This document shows positions 1 through 8,701 of a stretch of DNA of 64,000 nt, piece by piece (positions within the stretch are counted from its first letter, which is position 1; every line of letters begins with the position of its first letter). The stretch comes from Chloroflexota bacterium (GTDB lineage Bacteria; Chloroflexota; UBA6077; JACCZL01): assembly GCA_030447245.1 (NCBI GenBank), contig JAUJPG010000001.1, positions 208,338 through 272,337 of the forward strand. Reading direction: 5' to 3'. Made by a program: the position numbers and the translations under genes. The notes beneath the pieces were generated by a model. That model was not told the DNA's origin. It saw only the letters and a list, made by a program, of their open reading frames with translations, and ran no database searches.

Positions 1-881
1 CCTAGTCCGATCAGCCCGAGCGCCACGCCGAGCGGGCCGAACGATCGGAGTAGGACAGTGCCCTCCTCGATCAGGCCCCCGGAGATTGCTGCGTCGGGCC
101 GAAGCTGACTGGTGTAGCCGGGATCCGTGAAGTATTCGAGCAGCGCGCCCGGCGAGTTCACCGGCCAACTGCCGGGCGGCAGCCCGCGCGCGCCGGCCCA
201 CGGAACATACACATAGAGCAGCAGTGGCGCCGTGACGAGAAGGAGCAGTTTCGGCGCTTCGCGACGAAGCATCGGGCGCTCGGCATGCAGCAACAGACCA
301 ACGAGCAGGGCGGGCACCAGCAGGAGCATGCTGCGATGATGAGTGAGGCTCAGTCCGAAGGCGAGAGCCAGCACGCGTAGACGAGCGACGCTTTCAGACC
401 GCCGGCGCCAGCGCATGAAAAGCAGAAGCACCAGTGCGACGAAGAGCCCATTCAGGGTGTACTTATCGCCACGGACGGCCTGCGACCACCACAGCTCGTT
501 GAGCGCAAAGGCGGCTGTTCCGCCTACCGACGGGACGATCCTGCCAGACAGTGCCAGGCCACAGGCAAACACCAGGCCCACGGCAGACGCCGCGATTGCC
601 GCGTCGAGCAGGTTCAAGCGGTACGCAACCGAGCCGAACGGCACCGAGCTCCACGCGGCGTGGAGGAGCACCTGGAGAGGGTATCCCGTCGGGTGGGTCA
701 GTCCCAGGATTGGCGGGACGAACTGAAGCTCGCCCGCGTCACCACCGAGAACCCCGCGCGATAGGGTTATCCAGTACACCCCGAAGGCAGCGAGGACCGT
801 CAGCGCACTGGCTGCCCAGCACCGCCCCCAGCGGGCCAGCGCGGGCCGCCCCGACGGGAGCGCTGACGCCCCGTGAGTCAA
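1..881 (-). CDS. DUF2723-type membrane glycosyltransferase, 3' part outside window
   Basis: Reading the minus strand gives a polytopic membrane protein that begins near 881 and runs off the left edge, so only about 293 N-terminal residues are visible. After the first membrane helix comes GDAGELQFVPP followed by THPTGYPL, the acidic first-loop signature of DUF2723/PMT-like (GT-C fold) transferases; further on come VRGDKYTLN, SLTHHR and a long hydrophobic series, then a PPGSWP segment, all in the order expected for DUF2723. The family is thought to transfer sugars from a polyprenyl-phosphate donor on the outer membrane face. I chose a TTG start at 881, but no clear ribosome binding site supports it, so the start is uncertain. 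Two further PMT-like genes occur in this window, one broken and one intact. Confidence 0.75.
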   Translation of the reverse strand, partial: MTHGASALPSGRPALARWGRCWAASALTVLAAFGVYWITLSRGVLGGDAGELQFVPPILGLTHPTGYPLQVLLHAAWSSVPFGSVAYRLNLLDAAIAASAVGLVFACGLALSGRIVPSVGGTAAFALNELWWSQAVRGDKYTLNGLFVALVLLLFMRWRRRSESVARLRVLALAFGLSLTHHRSMLLLVPALLVGLLLHAERPMLRREAPKLLLLVTAPLLLYVYVPWAGARGLPPGSWPVNSPGALLEYFTDPGYTSQLRPDAAISGGLIEEGTVLLRSFGPLGVALGLIGL

Positions 882-946
882 GCGTGAAAGCGGAGGGGTT
901 GCCGTCTCGAATCTAGCGACCGAACCGCGCGGCGGAATTGTGGACC

Positions 947-2383
947 TCAGCCCGGAGTGCGGGTTCGCCGGCGACGCACCGCCTTCGGCTTCTCTTCTAC
1001 CGCATCGCTCGCGGCCTCAGCCTCTAAGGCGGGCGGCTGGCCGGATGAAACGGCGCCTGGTGTCTCGGTCGAAGCGTCGCTCAGCACGGCTGCTCCGGTT
1101 TCGATCGTTCCAAGCGGTAGTCCTTCAGCAACTGCCCCGAGCCGCTCCGTGGCACCCGTTGACTCTGCGGATGTCGCGGGTTCTTCGCCTGCTGGCGGAA
1201 TCCCTCCGCCCGATCCAAGTAGACCACCCGCTTCGGACGAAGATGCATTGGGTGGGGTCTCGGCAACCGGCGACGGTGTCGGACCGAATTCGCTGAACGA
1301 GGTGGTCGGCGCCGCGAGCGGACTTGACCGCCGGGTTCGCGATGGGCGGGCCGAGGTTCGAGCCCGCGTCGGCGGCGTGTCAATCACATCAGATGGTTCA
1401 CGGTCTCCAACCGACTCGGGACCTGCCGCCTCGGCACCCCTCGCGTCGGCGATGGTCACCGGTGGCTCAGCCAGCGCATCATCCATTGCATTGGCGAGGC
1501 CCTCGAGGCCGTTCGGTTGCTGTTGCTCGTCGGCGAGCCCGCTTCCTCCACGACGCCGGCCACGGCGCCGCCGCCGTCTGCCAAGGCCTTCAACCGTGAC
1601 GGTCGCCCCCTCTTCAGGATCGTTGTCAGCAGGCACCACCGAGCTCGAGTTGCCGAGGACCGTCGCGGCGCTCGGGGCCACCGGAATCGAGGGAACCACC
1701 GACCTAGGCGGGGGCGGTGACCGAAGCGCCTCGACGGCTGGGCGCGCCGCTCCGCGCCGCGAAACGGCACCGCCTTCAAGCGACTCGGCGGCGAGCCGGC
1801 TTTCCAGCGGTTCGGGTCGTACTGGGCGAGCCTCGCGCAGGAAGCGGCGCTCGCGAGCCGGTGCCCGTCCGGCCGGCGCTTCCAACTCGGTGGTCCGGTC
1901 CAGCTCTCGCACGAGTTGGCGATAGGTGATGAACACATTCGACAGCTCGACCAGCGGTATCGCGGTCAGGTCGCTGCCGAGTATGACGACCGCGGCACCT
2001 CGCTGCTTGGCGATGCGCGCCAGCGGGATCATGTCCTTGTCGCTGGTGACCAGGACGAACACGTCTGGCGCGACCGTCCACAGGAGGTCAACCCCATCCG
2101 CGACCATCACCGTGTCGGCCAGGCTCTTGCCTTCGCGACTGCCGCCCTCGGGCCGCATCACCGGGGCGAATACCGGCTCAATACCTGCCTTGTAGACCGC
2201 CATCCGCTCGATCGGTAGATTCCACTCGGCGTATGCGCGCGCCGAAACCAGGGTGCCGTAGCTCTGTGCAAGAGCGATCAGGGCCTGCAGGTCCAGGTCT
2301 GTGCCCGGGGCATCGCGGTTATGGCAAATTTGTAGATTGTCCCAGTCGATTAGTAAGACGACGCTTTTCGATCGATCGGTCAC
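947..2383 (-). CDS. NYN (LabA/DUF88-like) PIN-fold protein with basic low-complexity tail
   Basis: The first ~160 residues form a NYN domain, a PIN-like nuclease fold. Its acidic residues are visible: D13 and D15 in LLIDWDN, D90 in SLADTVMVADGVD, and D115/D117 in VTSDKDMIPLARIAKQRG. Members of the family are thought to act on RNA as Mg-dependent ribonucleases; substrate here is unknown. From about residue 165 the protein is Pro/Ala/Glu-rich and disordered-looking, with an Arg/Gly block (RRRRRRGRRRGG) near residue 275 and a basic C-terminus, a plausible RNA-binding tail. An ATG lies at 2398, but GGAGG sits inside that extension, six bases before the GTG at 2383, so I start at 2383 (478 aa). 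The extra long plus-strand open frame across this region is its antisense shadow. Confidence 0.82.
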   Translation of the reverse strand: MTDRSKSVVLLIDWDNLQICHNRDAPGTDLDLQALIALAQSYGTLVSARAYAEWNLPIERMAVYKAGIEPVFAPVMRPEGGSREGKSLADTVMVADGVDLLWTVAPDVFVLVTSDKDMIPLARIAKQRGAAVVILGSDLTAIPLVELSNVFITYRQLVRELDRTTELEAPAGRAPARERRFLREARPVRPEPLESRLAAESLEGGAVSRRGAARPAVEALRSPPPPRSVVPSIPVAPSAATVLGNSSSVVPADNDPEEGATVTVEGLGRRRRRRGRRRGGSGLADEQQQPNGLEGLANAMDDALAEPPVTIADARGAEAAGPESVGDREPSDVIDTPPTRARTSARPSRTRRSSPLAAPTTSFSEFGPTPSPVAETPPNASSSEAGGLLGSGGGIPPAGEEPATSAESTGATERLGAVAEGLPLGTIETGAAVLSDASTETPGAVSSGQPPALEAEAASDAVEEKPKAVRRRRTRTPG

Positions 2384-2416
2384 ACGGGACCTCCACATAT
2401 GGACGGTTGGATTGTA

Positions 2417-3079
2417 TCAGCAATCCGAGCCGCCCCGTGCCGACCCGGGGCCGCACGGCCGGCTCCGGGACGCCGCCTTGGAGGTCGGGATCAGGCGCCA
2501 GCCAGCCGGGAGGAGCGCCGCGGCGAGCGCGATCTTGAGGATGTCGCCGGGCAGGTATGGGATCAACCCCAGCACCAGCACCCTGTCCATGCCGACATAC
2601 TGCGCCAGCCACACCAGCCCGGGGACGTAGATCAGGACGTTGCCGAGCGCCATCATCGCCACCGTAGCGACAACGTGCCGGTCACATCCGCGCTCAGCCA
2701 GGACGCCGACCGCGAATGCCGCGGCTGGGAACCCTAGGAGGTAACCCGCGGTCGGCCCGACAATGTAGGGAACACCGCCAACTGACGGTGTCCAGGCAGT
2801 CGCGCCGCCGGCGAAGACAGGCAGACCGATCAGCCCCTCACCGAGATAGGTGAGCATCGATAATGCGCCGCGACGCGACCCGAGCAGCGCGCCGACGAGC
2901 AGCACTCCGAGCGTCTGGCCCGTGATCGGCACAGGCGTGAACGGCAAGTAGGCACTCACCTGTGCCAGGATCGCTAGCCCGAGTGCACCTCCGACCACGA
3001 GCATCACCTCGCGCATCAGGCCGCCGCTGCGTGGTAGGACGGCGTCCACCATGGTGACCGAGGGTACCTGCATCGACAC
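2417..3079 (-). CDS. bioY: BioY family biotin transporter substrate-binding subunit
   Basis: This is a ~220-residue membrane protein with about six hydrophobic helices and the BioY signature: [22 protein letters not shown] near residue 45, then GLPVFAGG and [12 protein letters not shown]. BioY is the S component of biotin ECF transporters and can also work alone. No EcfA/EcfT or BirA gene is next to it. The biotin demand is evident in the window, because a biotin-dependent acyl-CoA carboxylase is encoded at 23-27 kb. GGAGG lies eight bases before the GTG at 3079, and an ATG follows two codons later (3073), so either is possible. It lies 33 bases upstream of the NYN gene on the same strand and may be cotranscribed with it. 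Confidence 0.9.
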   Translation of the reverse strand: MSMQVPSVTMVDAVLPRSGGLMREVMLVVGGALGLAILAQVSAYLPFTPVPITGQTLGVLLVGALLGSRRGALSMLTYLGEGLIGLPVFAGGATAWTPSVGGVPYIVGPTAGYLLGFPAAAFAVGVLAERGCDRHVVATVAMMALGNVLIYVPGLVWLAQYVGMDRVLVLGLIPYLPGDILKIALAAALLPAGWRLIPTSKAASRSRPCGPGSARGGSDC

Positions 3080-3175
3080 GTCTCTTTCCTCCGGTGCGCG
3101 CCGATCCGCAACCTGCTCGCGACAGCGCACTGCTCGTATGGTAGCCGCCGGTATGGCACATGCGAATACAGGTCG

Positions 3176-3204
3176 TTGACACCATCTGGAGCCACTGGTA
3201 CGAT
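3176..3204 (+). promoter_or_regulatory. sigma70-type promoter of the cytochrome bc operon
   Basis: TTGACA at 3176-3181 is a perfect -35 box, followed by a 17-base spacer and TACGAT at 3199-3204 (4 of 6 matches to TATAAT). It lies about 170 bases before the cytochrome b start and in the divergent gap from bioY, so it would give a long untranslated leader. Confidence 0.6.
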
Positions 3205-3373
3205 CCCGGGGTCAGCGGGGCACTGGTTTACTTGCGGCCGCCGTCGACGGGCACTACGCTATGAGTGGCCAGACCCAACGGACGGGCGGCGACGCGCGTC
3301 CACCTGGCTGAACCCGTCCCCCCTGCTCGGAAGTCCCCCGTTCAACCCCAGAGAACCGAGGTGCCGCGCGGTC

Positions 3374-4129
3374 ATGCAAGAGATGCGCCCCTTCCTTGAC
3401 GACCTCCGCCATGGCAACATCCGCCGCGCCCTGACCGAGAACCGCGTTTTCAAGAGCGTCTTCCGCACGGGCTACCCAAGCACGCCGCGCAATCAGGCGC
3501 TCATCATGTTCAATAACGTCTTTCTGCACCTGCATCCGGTGCGGATTCGACGCGAAAGCCTCAAGGTTACCTACACGTTCTGCCTCGGCGGGCTCTCCTT
3601 CTTCATGTTCCTGTTGCTCACCGTCACTGGCGTCCTGCTGATGTTTTACTACCGGCCTGCAACCGCCGTCGCCTACTCGGACATGAAGGATCTGGAGACC
3701 GTAGTTACGTTTGGAATGCTGCTTCGCAACATGCACCGCTACGCGGCGCACGCGATGGTCATACTCGTCTTCTTGCACATGGTGCGGGTTTTCTACACTG
3801 GGGCGTACAAACCACCGCGTGAGTTCAACTGGGTAGTCGGCGTAATCCTGCTGACGCTCACGTTCCTTCTGAGCTTCACCGGCTATCTGCTTCCCTGGGA
3901 TCAGCTCGCTATCTGGGCCGTCACGGTGGGTACGAACATGGCCGGCGCGACGCCGATCATCGGCGAGCAGGTGAAGTTCGCAATCGTGGGTGGGTACGAG
4001 ATTGGTGACAACACTCTGATCCGGTGGTACGTGCTGCACGTGATCGCGCTGCCACTGTTGACCGCGCTCTTCATGACGGTGCACTTCTGGCGCATTCGCA
4101 AGGACGGCGGGATCGCCGGTCCGCTGTGA
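3374..4129 (+). CDS. Cytochrome b, N-terminal haem-binding half (b6-like) of bc complex
   Basis: This 251-residue protein has four transmembrane helices and binds the two b haems of a quinol:cytochrome c oxidoreductase. The four axial histidines are H121 and H135 (13 residues between) and H222 and H237 (14 between). The 13/14 spacing is that of plastidic and firmicute cytochrome b6, not mitochondrial cytochrome b. The ending [15 protein letters not shown] is also b6-like. It oxidises quinol (menaquinol is an inference) at the membrane and passes electrons to the Rieske protein and haem c. The ATG at 3374 has a weak GAGG 12 bases upstream; another ATG is at 3383. Sixty bases downstream is the separate C-terminal half, then Rieske and cytochrome c, all one operon. 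Confidence 0.93.
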   Translation: MQEMRPFLDDLRHGNIRRALTENRVFKSVFRTGYPSTPRNQALIMFNNVFLHLHPVRIRRESLKVTYTFCLGGLSFFMFLLLTVTGVLLMFYYRPATAVAYSDMKDLETVVTFGMLLRNMHRYAAHAMVILVFLHMVRVFYTGAYKPPREFNWVVGVILLTLTFLLSFTGYLLPWDQLAIWAVTVGTNMAGATPIIGEQVKFAIVGGYEIGDNTLIRWYVLHVIALPLLTALFMTVHFWRIRKDGGIAGPL

Positions 4130-4189
4130 GCCAGGACCACGTCGACTTCCTGGCGTTCGCATCCCTTCATCGAAGAAACGGGGTCCGCA

Positions 4190-5299
4190 ATGGCGACTGA
4201 TGGGAATGGCAATCCGCTCCAACGCACCTCCGACATGGAGGGCATGAGCGCCGCCGATCGCGCGCGGATGTACAAGGAGCGGGCCGCCGCGGCCGGTCTC
4301 GGACGAGCCCCGAGCGCCGCTGAGGCGAATGGTGGGGCGCCGGCACCTCCCGCTGCACGGCCGGCGCCTGAGGCTGCCGCCGCGCGGAACGCCCGGTCCG
4401 GCGAAACCGCGCGGCCAGCAAGCGCGGCCCCGGCGGGCACGGACGGCGCGGGTGCCGGGGCAAGGACCGCGGAGTCTGGAGCAGGCGCCCTGACGCCCGA
4501 GCAACGACAGCGGCTCACGGCCGCGGTCCAGCGAGGTGGTGCAGGCGGGGCGCCCGCGCCTGCTGCTGCCGGCGGCACCGCGGCCGCGGCGGCGAGCAGC
4601 CCAGCAGCCGAGCAGCAGCAGCGCCTCGTGTACGTCTGGCCACACCTGGTCACTATCGAGTTCATGGCGTCGGTGCTTGCGCTGTTGTCGATGATCGTCA
4701 TTGGCCTGGTGCTCCAATCGCCGCTGGAAGGCCACGCGAACCCCGACAGGACGCCGAATCCGTCCAAGGCCCCCTGGTACTTCTTGAACCTGCAGGAGCT
4801 TCTGCTCCACATGCACCCTGCCCTGGCCGGCGTCATCGTGCCAAGTGCCGCGTTGGCACTGATTGCCACGATCCCATACATCGACCGCAATACGCGCGAT
4901 GTGGGCAAGTGGTTCGGCACGCCGAAGTCAGCACCGATCGCCTGGTTCACGACCTGGTATACGACGGTCGTGCTCATTGCGTTGATCTTTTTCGACGAGT
5001 GGGTCGGCGTAAAGCCGCTGATGAAGCGAATCGCCGACGCGACAGGCATCACCTTTTTGAACTCAACGTTCATGACGGACATCTTCATTCCGACCGCGCT
5101 GATGATGGCGCCGATGTTCATTCTGGCGCTTCTGGTTCAACGGATCTACAAGCCGGACGGGGCACGAGATTGGATGGTCTGTCTCTTCACTGGATTCTTC
5201 GTCGTGTTCATCGTGCTCACCATCGTGGGAACCTTCTTCCGCGGGCAGGGTATGCACTTGTACTGGCCGTGGGATCCACGAATGACTCGCATCGAATGA
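4190..5299 (+). CDS. Cytochrome b, C-terminal half (subunit IV-like) with long Ala/Pro-rich N-terminal extension
   Basis: Residues ~147-369 match the C-terminal cytochrome b/b6 domain (subunit IV), with four to five hydrophobic helices. The quinol-oxidation-site loop is present as NPSKAPWYFLN (PWYF at 195-198), in place of the classical PEWY; other bacterial bc complexes have this KAPWYF form. The first ~145 residues are unusual: Ala, Pro, Gly, Arg and Gln rich, without predicted helix or motif, likely a cytoplasmic disordered arm. The normal subunit IV is about 160 residues, so this is more than double. It may tether other complex members, but that is speculation. The ATG at 4190 is preceded by a weak purine-rich stretch (AAGAAACGGGG) and lies in the operon between cytochrome b N half and Rieske. 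Confidence 0.9.
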   Translation: MATDGNGNPLQRTSDMEGMSAADRARMYKERAAAAGLGRAPSAAEANGGAPAPPAARPAPEAAAARNARSGETARPASAAPAGTDGAGAGARTAESGAGALTPEQRQRLTAAVQRGGAGGAPAPAAAGGTAAAAASSPAAEQQQRLVYVWPHLVTIEFMASVLALLSMIVIGLVLQSPLEGHANPDRTPNPSKAPWYFLNLQELLLHMHPALAGVIVPSAALALIATIPYIDRNTRDVGKWFGTPKSAPIAWFTTWYTTVVLIALIFFDEWVGVKPLMKRIADATGITFLNSTFMTDIFIPTALMMAPMFILALLVQRIYKPDGARDWMVCLFTGFFVVFIVLTIVGTFFRGQGMHLYWPWDPRMTRIE

Positions 5300-5383
5300 G
5301 GGCGGTAGGGGCCGGCCGCACGAGCAGGCGCGACTTACGGGCCGCCCGAAGTCCGTGCGATTTCCCGCCCATTGGAGAAGTAC

Positions 5384-6001
5384 ATGGCTGAAGACGCTCG
5401 CGCCGAAGGATTGTTTTATCCTGGCCGTGAAGCCGTTCAGGAGATCGAACGGCGCACCGCATCTCCGCACCCCGGAGCCGAATCGCTGCCTCGCTCGCGT
5501 GGCTGGTTCACCCGACGGGGCGTCCTCCGGTGGGCGGGCTGGGGCACGATCATGCTGCTGCTGGGGCAATCGTCCGTAGGCTTCTTGTCGTTCTTCTGGC
5601 CCAGGAAGGTTGGCGCCTTCGGCAGCCAGATTAACGCCGGCAATGTGGCGGATTTCCAGGTTGGTGACGTCAAAGTTGTTCAAGAAGCCAAGTGCTACGT
5701 TTCACGTGTGCCGGAGGGCCTTCTGGCGCTCTGGTGGAAGTGTCCCCACCTGGGATGCACGGTCCCCTGGAAGCCGGACGATCCGACGATGGATCAGCTC
5801 GCGGGCAAGGGGCGGTTTAACTGTCCATGCCACGGATCAATCTACGATCGATACGGACTGATCGTCGCAGGCCCTGCCCCCCGCCCGATGGACACGTTCC
5901 CGCTCGAGATCCGCGACGGCAGGGTGTTCGTCAACACCAACCCCACGAGCGTCCAGATCCGCAGCGTGAACGACTACAAGGACGCCGTGACGCCGGTGTA
6001 G
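5384..6001 (+). CDS. Rieske [2Fe-2S] protein of bc complex
   Basis: The protein (205 aa) carries both cluster boxes: CPHLGC with C120, H122 and C125, and CPCHGS with C147, C149 and H150. By homology C120, H122, C147 and H150 bind the cluster, and C125-C149 form the disulfide. A twin-arginine-like stretch TRRGVLRW (R44, R45) precedes a single hydrophobic helix (~51-72), as expected for a Tat-exported, membrane-anchored Rieske protein. It takes the first electron from quinol and gives it to cytochrome c. GGAG lies six bases before the ATG at 5384; an in-frame TTG at 5372 overlaps that site, so I reject it as the start. It is the third gene of the bc operon. Confidence 0.95.
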   Translation: MAEDARAEGLFYPGREAVQEIERRTASPHPGAESLPRSRGWFTRRGVLRWAGWGTIMLLLGQSSVGFLSFFWPRKVGAFGSQINAGNVADFQVGDVKVVQEAKCYVSRVPEGLLALWWKCPHLGCTVPWKPDDPTMDQLAGKGRFNCPCHGSIYDRYGLIVAGPAPRPMDTFPLEIRDGRVFVNTNPTSVQIRSVNDYKDAVTPV

Positions 6002-6057
6002 GACCTGGGATCCCAAGTCCAGGGTAGTCTCGGCACGCAATCTGGAGGTCCAACCCC

Positions 6058-7017
6058 ATGCAAATGAACGCAGCGTCGATCGTTCTGGCGATCGGCCTGC
6101 TACTGCTCCTCGTCCTGCTCGCGATCTACGCGGCCGGCGTTGGGCGACGCGCCCACGTACCGGATGAAGGCGTGCCGACCGGCAATCCGTCGATGGAGCG
6201 GAAAGTCGTCATCACCCTGGGGATGATGATCCTCTGCGGCCTAACGTTGGCGGGGTATGGGATCTGGGAGCCGACCCGTCAGGCCCGCGCGGCCGAGCGT
6301 CAGGAGAACGTGAGCATCGAGCGGGGCATCGAGTTGTATACGACGCTCTGCATGGGCTGTCACGGTATCGACGGGCTTGGCGCGGTCGTTCCGGATAGCA
6401 ACCCGCCGCGAGTAGCGCCGCAGCTGAATCGGGCCGATTTTCAGCCCAAGGACCCTGACGAATACAGAAGTCGCTACGAGCTGGTGTCCAAGACCATACA
6501 CCGCGGGCGGCCTGGCACCCCAATGCCAGCCTGGGGCCGCAATGACGGCGGCACGCTGTTGGATGAACAGATCCACGAATTGACCCTGATGATCTTGAAG
6601 GGCGACAAACAGCTCGAAGGCGGCCACACGGCCTGGTGGCACGCGACCGAAGAAGCCAAGGAGAAGATCGCCCACGGCTCGTCCGAGCCGTTTAAGCCGT
6701 CGGTCGAAGTGGCGGCGCTCTTGAGCGATGAGGCCAAGGATGGAGCCAGGCTATGGTCAGGCCGAGCCGGCTGCGTTGGCTGCCACGTGGTCGGCGGCGT
6801 CGGAGGCCAGACAGGACCCAACCTATCGCAGATCGGTTCGATCGCGGCAACCCGCGTGCCGGGCGAGTCAGCCGAGGAGTACATCCGAGCGTCGATCCGT
6901 AACCCGAACGCCTACCTTGTGCCGGGCTACCCGCCGGTGATGCCCGCCTATCCAGAGGGCGTGCTCAGCGAGCAAGAGCTGAACCAGCTCGTTGAATACT
7001 ACCTGTCGCTCAAGTAG
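6058..7017 (+). CDS. Membrane-anchored dihaem cytochrome c of the bc complex
   Basis: Two hydrophobic helices (~6-28 and ~50-70) are followed by two class I cytochrome c domains. The haem motifs are CMGCH at 98-102 and CVGCH at 239-243. Likely distal methionines lie in GTPMPAWG (M156) and in PPVMPAYPEG near the C-terminus. This would replace cytochrome f or c1 as electron acceptor of the complex, as in the dihaem cytochrome c of actinobacterial and other Gram-positive-type bc complexes. GGAGG is nine bases before the ATG at 6058. The gene ends the four-gene bc operon; a 249-base gap with a separate promoter follows. Confidence 0.93.
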   Translation: MQMNAASIVLAIGLLLLLVLLAIYAAGVGRRAHVPDEGVPTGNPSMERKVVITLGMMILCGLTLAGYGIWEPTRQARAAERQENVSIERGIELYTTLCMGCHGIDGLGAVVPDSNPPRVAPQLNRADFQPKDPDEYRSRYELVSKTIHRGRPGTPMPAWGRNDGGTLLDEQIHELTLMILKGDKQLEGGHTAWWHATEEAKEKIAHGSSEPFKPSVEVAALLSDEAKDGARLWSGRAGCVGCHVVGGVGGQTGPNLSQIGSIAATRVPGESAEEYIRASIRNPNAYLVPGYPPVMPAYPEGVLSEQELNQLVEYYLSLK

Positions 7018-7118
7018 ACTGGGGCGACCTGACCTCGGATAGACGGCGTTGCACTCGTGGACGAGGCCCGCGGGGCCGCTCCATTGTGGGCACCGTTCAC
7101 GTGCCCATATCTCAATGT

Positions 7119-7147
7119 TTGACAGCAGGTAGGCTGCTAGATATAGT
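7119..7147 (+). promoter_or_regulatory. Strong sigma70-type promoter of the liv ABC transporter operon
   Basis: TTGACA at 7119-7124, a 17-base spacer and TATAGT at 7142-7147 give 11 of 12 consensus matches, the best promoter I see in the window. It lies ~120 bases before the lipoprotein start at 7267, so the mRNA would have a leader of roughly 110 bases. Confidence 0.7.
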
Positions 7148-7266
7148 ACGCGCGCCGCGCAGACCGGCTTCGGATGAAGTGGGTTAGGTGGGATGTGTCA
7201 GTGCGACCTCGCACTGTCGAAGGTGGTTTCGTAGCGACTCGATTGCTCGATGAGGAGACGCGCTTC

Positions 7267-8607
7267 ATGAACGCATGCTCACCTGTTGTGCGCGCCCTGA
7301 CGCTGGGGCTGGTCTTGTCCCTCACGGCCGCGTGTGCCCAGGCTCCGGCCGCGGCCCCGTCGAAGCCGGCCGAGTCGAAGCCGGCCGAGTCGAAGCCAGC
7401 AGCCACGTCCCCTGCCGCCGCGGCGGCGACCGCGCCCTCGAAGCCTGCAGACGCAGCCAAGCCGGCGGCTGGCACCGACCCGGTCTCGTGCGCCGAGCAT
7501 GGTACGACGGGCGGCGGCGGGCAGCCGATCAAGATTGGTTCCAGCATCTCGCTGACCGGTGCGACCGCGAACTTCGGTGTCAACATGCGTCGCGGCGTGG
7601 AGATCTGCGTCAAGGAATTTAACGAGGCTGGCGGCTATCAGGGCCGGCAGGTTGAAGTAATCTTCCTCGACGACCAGGTCAAGCCCGAAATCGCCGTCAA
7701 CAACGTCACCAGGTTCATTACTCAGGATCGAGTCATCGGCATCCTTGGCCCGGTCAACTCGGGGAACGGCCTGGCCTTCCGGCCGAAGGTCGAGGAAGCG
7801 GAAATTCCGACGATCGTTCCGATCGCAACCTCGGTCAGCCTGGTCTACGACAGCGCCATCTACCAGGAAGGCGTCAGCAAGCCCTCTCCTTGGATGTTCC
7901 GCGCTTCGATGCAGGACAATTTCCAGATCGAAACGATCCTGAACTACGCCAAGGCGAAGAACTGGGACGCCATTGGGATCATGCACGACTCTTCAGGCTA
8001 CGGCCAGGCGTCGAAGGAGACGGCGGACAAGCTCATACCGGCGCTCGGATTCAACATCCTGGCGACACAGACGTACAACATCGGCGACACTGACATGACC
8101 TCACAATTGCAGAAGACGCAGCAGGCTGGCGTCAAGCAGATCATCAATTTCGGTCTTGGGCCGGAGAACGCGAACCTGCTGCGTAGCGCGCAGAAGATCA
8201 ACTACCAGGTGCAGTTTTCGGGTGCCTGGGGCTTCTCAGACCCGGTTGTGCCGCAACTGGCGGGTAACGACCTGGCGGAAGGCGTCGTGACCGTGGCCTC
8301 CTTCACCAACGACCAGAGTCCGGCCGCGGCTGACTTCGCGCGCAAGATGCAGGAGACGTACAGTGAGAATCCGTTCCCGATCACGGCTGCGCAGGGCTAC
8401 GACGCGACGAAGATGATGCTGCTCGCGTTGAAGTCGTCGGGTCCGGATCCGAAGAAGCTGCGCGATGCCATCGAGAATCTTGACGGCTTCAGAGGCGTGA
8501 CCGCCGCGCCGGCGAAGCCCTTCGGCCCGAACCGACACCACTCCCTTGAAGGGAAGGACATGTTTGCCGCGGTTTACCGGGGCGGCCAACTGGTCCGCAC
8601 CGAGTAG
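7267..8607 (+). CDS. Branched-chain amino-acid-type ABC transporter substrate-binding lipoprotein
   Basis: This 446-residue protein has a signal peptide ending in the lipobox LTAAC (C23) and a low-complexity Ala/Pro/Lys/Ser linker (~25-65) that includes two exact 15-base DNA repeats (KPAES units). The mature part is a type I periplasmic binding protein (Peripla_BP_6/LivJ class), starting with IKIGSSISLTGATANFGVNMRRGVE and containing ILGPVNSG. It should capture a branched-chain amino acid, amide or related small carboxylate outside the membrane and deliver it to the permeases encoded next. GAGGAG sits nine bases before the ATG. It is the first gene of a four-gene operon; the ligand cannot be told from sequence. 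Confidence 0.92.
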   Translation: MNACSPVVRALTLGLVLSLTAACAQAPAAAPSKPAESKPAESKPAATSPAAAAATAPSKPADAAKPAAGTDPVSCAEHGTTGGGGQPIKIGSSISLTGATANFGVNMRRGVEICVKEFNEAGGYQGRQVEVIFLDDQVKPEIAVNNVTRFITQDRVIGILGPVNSGNGLAFRPKVEEAEIPTIVPIATSVSLVYDSAIYQEGVSKPSPWMFRASMQDNFQIETILNYAKAKNWDAIGIMHDSSGYGQASKETADKLIPALGFNILATQTYNIGDTDMTSQLQKTQQAGVKQIINFGLGPENANLLRSAQKINYQVQFSGAWGFSDPVVPQLAGNDLAEGVVTVASFTNDQSPAAADFARKMQETYSENPFPITAAQGYDATKMMLLALKSSGPDPKKLRDAIENLDGFRGVTAAPAKPFGPNRHHSLEGKDMFAAVYRGGQLVRTE

Positions 8608-8701
8608 ACGATCGTCGGAAAGGGGCTGAGGGTGAGAGAGCAGGTCCTTCCCGACTCGCGCCCGGCCACGTCCAGCGCCTCTAACCTCGCGGAGGAGTCT
8701 C

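Noticed and set aside
957-1925. A 322-codon plus-strand open frame opposite the NYN gene
   Set aside because: It mirrors the low-complexity tail of the NYN protein and has Ser/Ala/Pro composition without motifs.
3254-4816. A 520-codon minus-strand open frame across the cytochrome b genes
   Set aside because: It is antisense to two clearly real cytochrome b genes, has low-complexity Arg/His-rich sequence and no domain.
7361-7400. Short repeats in the substrate-binding lipoprotein gene as a possible regulatory repeat
   Set aside because: They encode a KPAES-type flexible linker after the lipobox, common in such lipoproteins.
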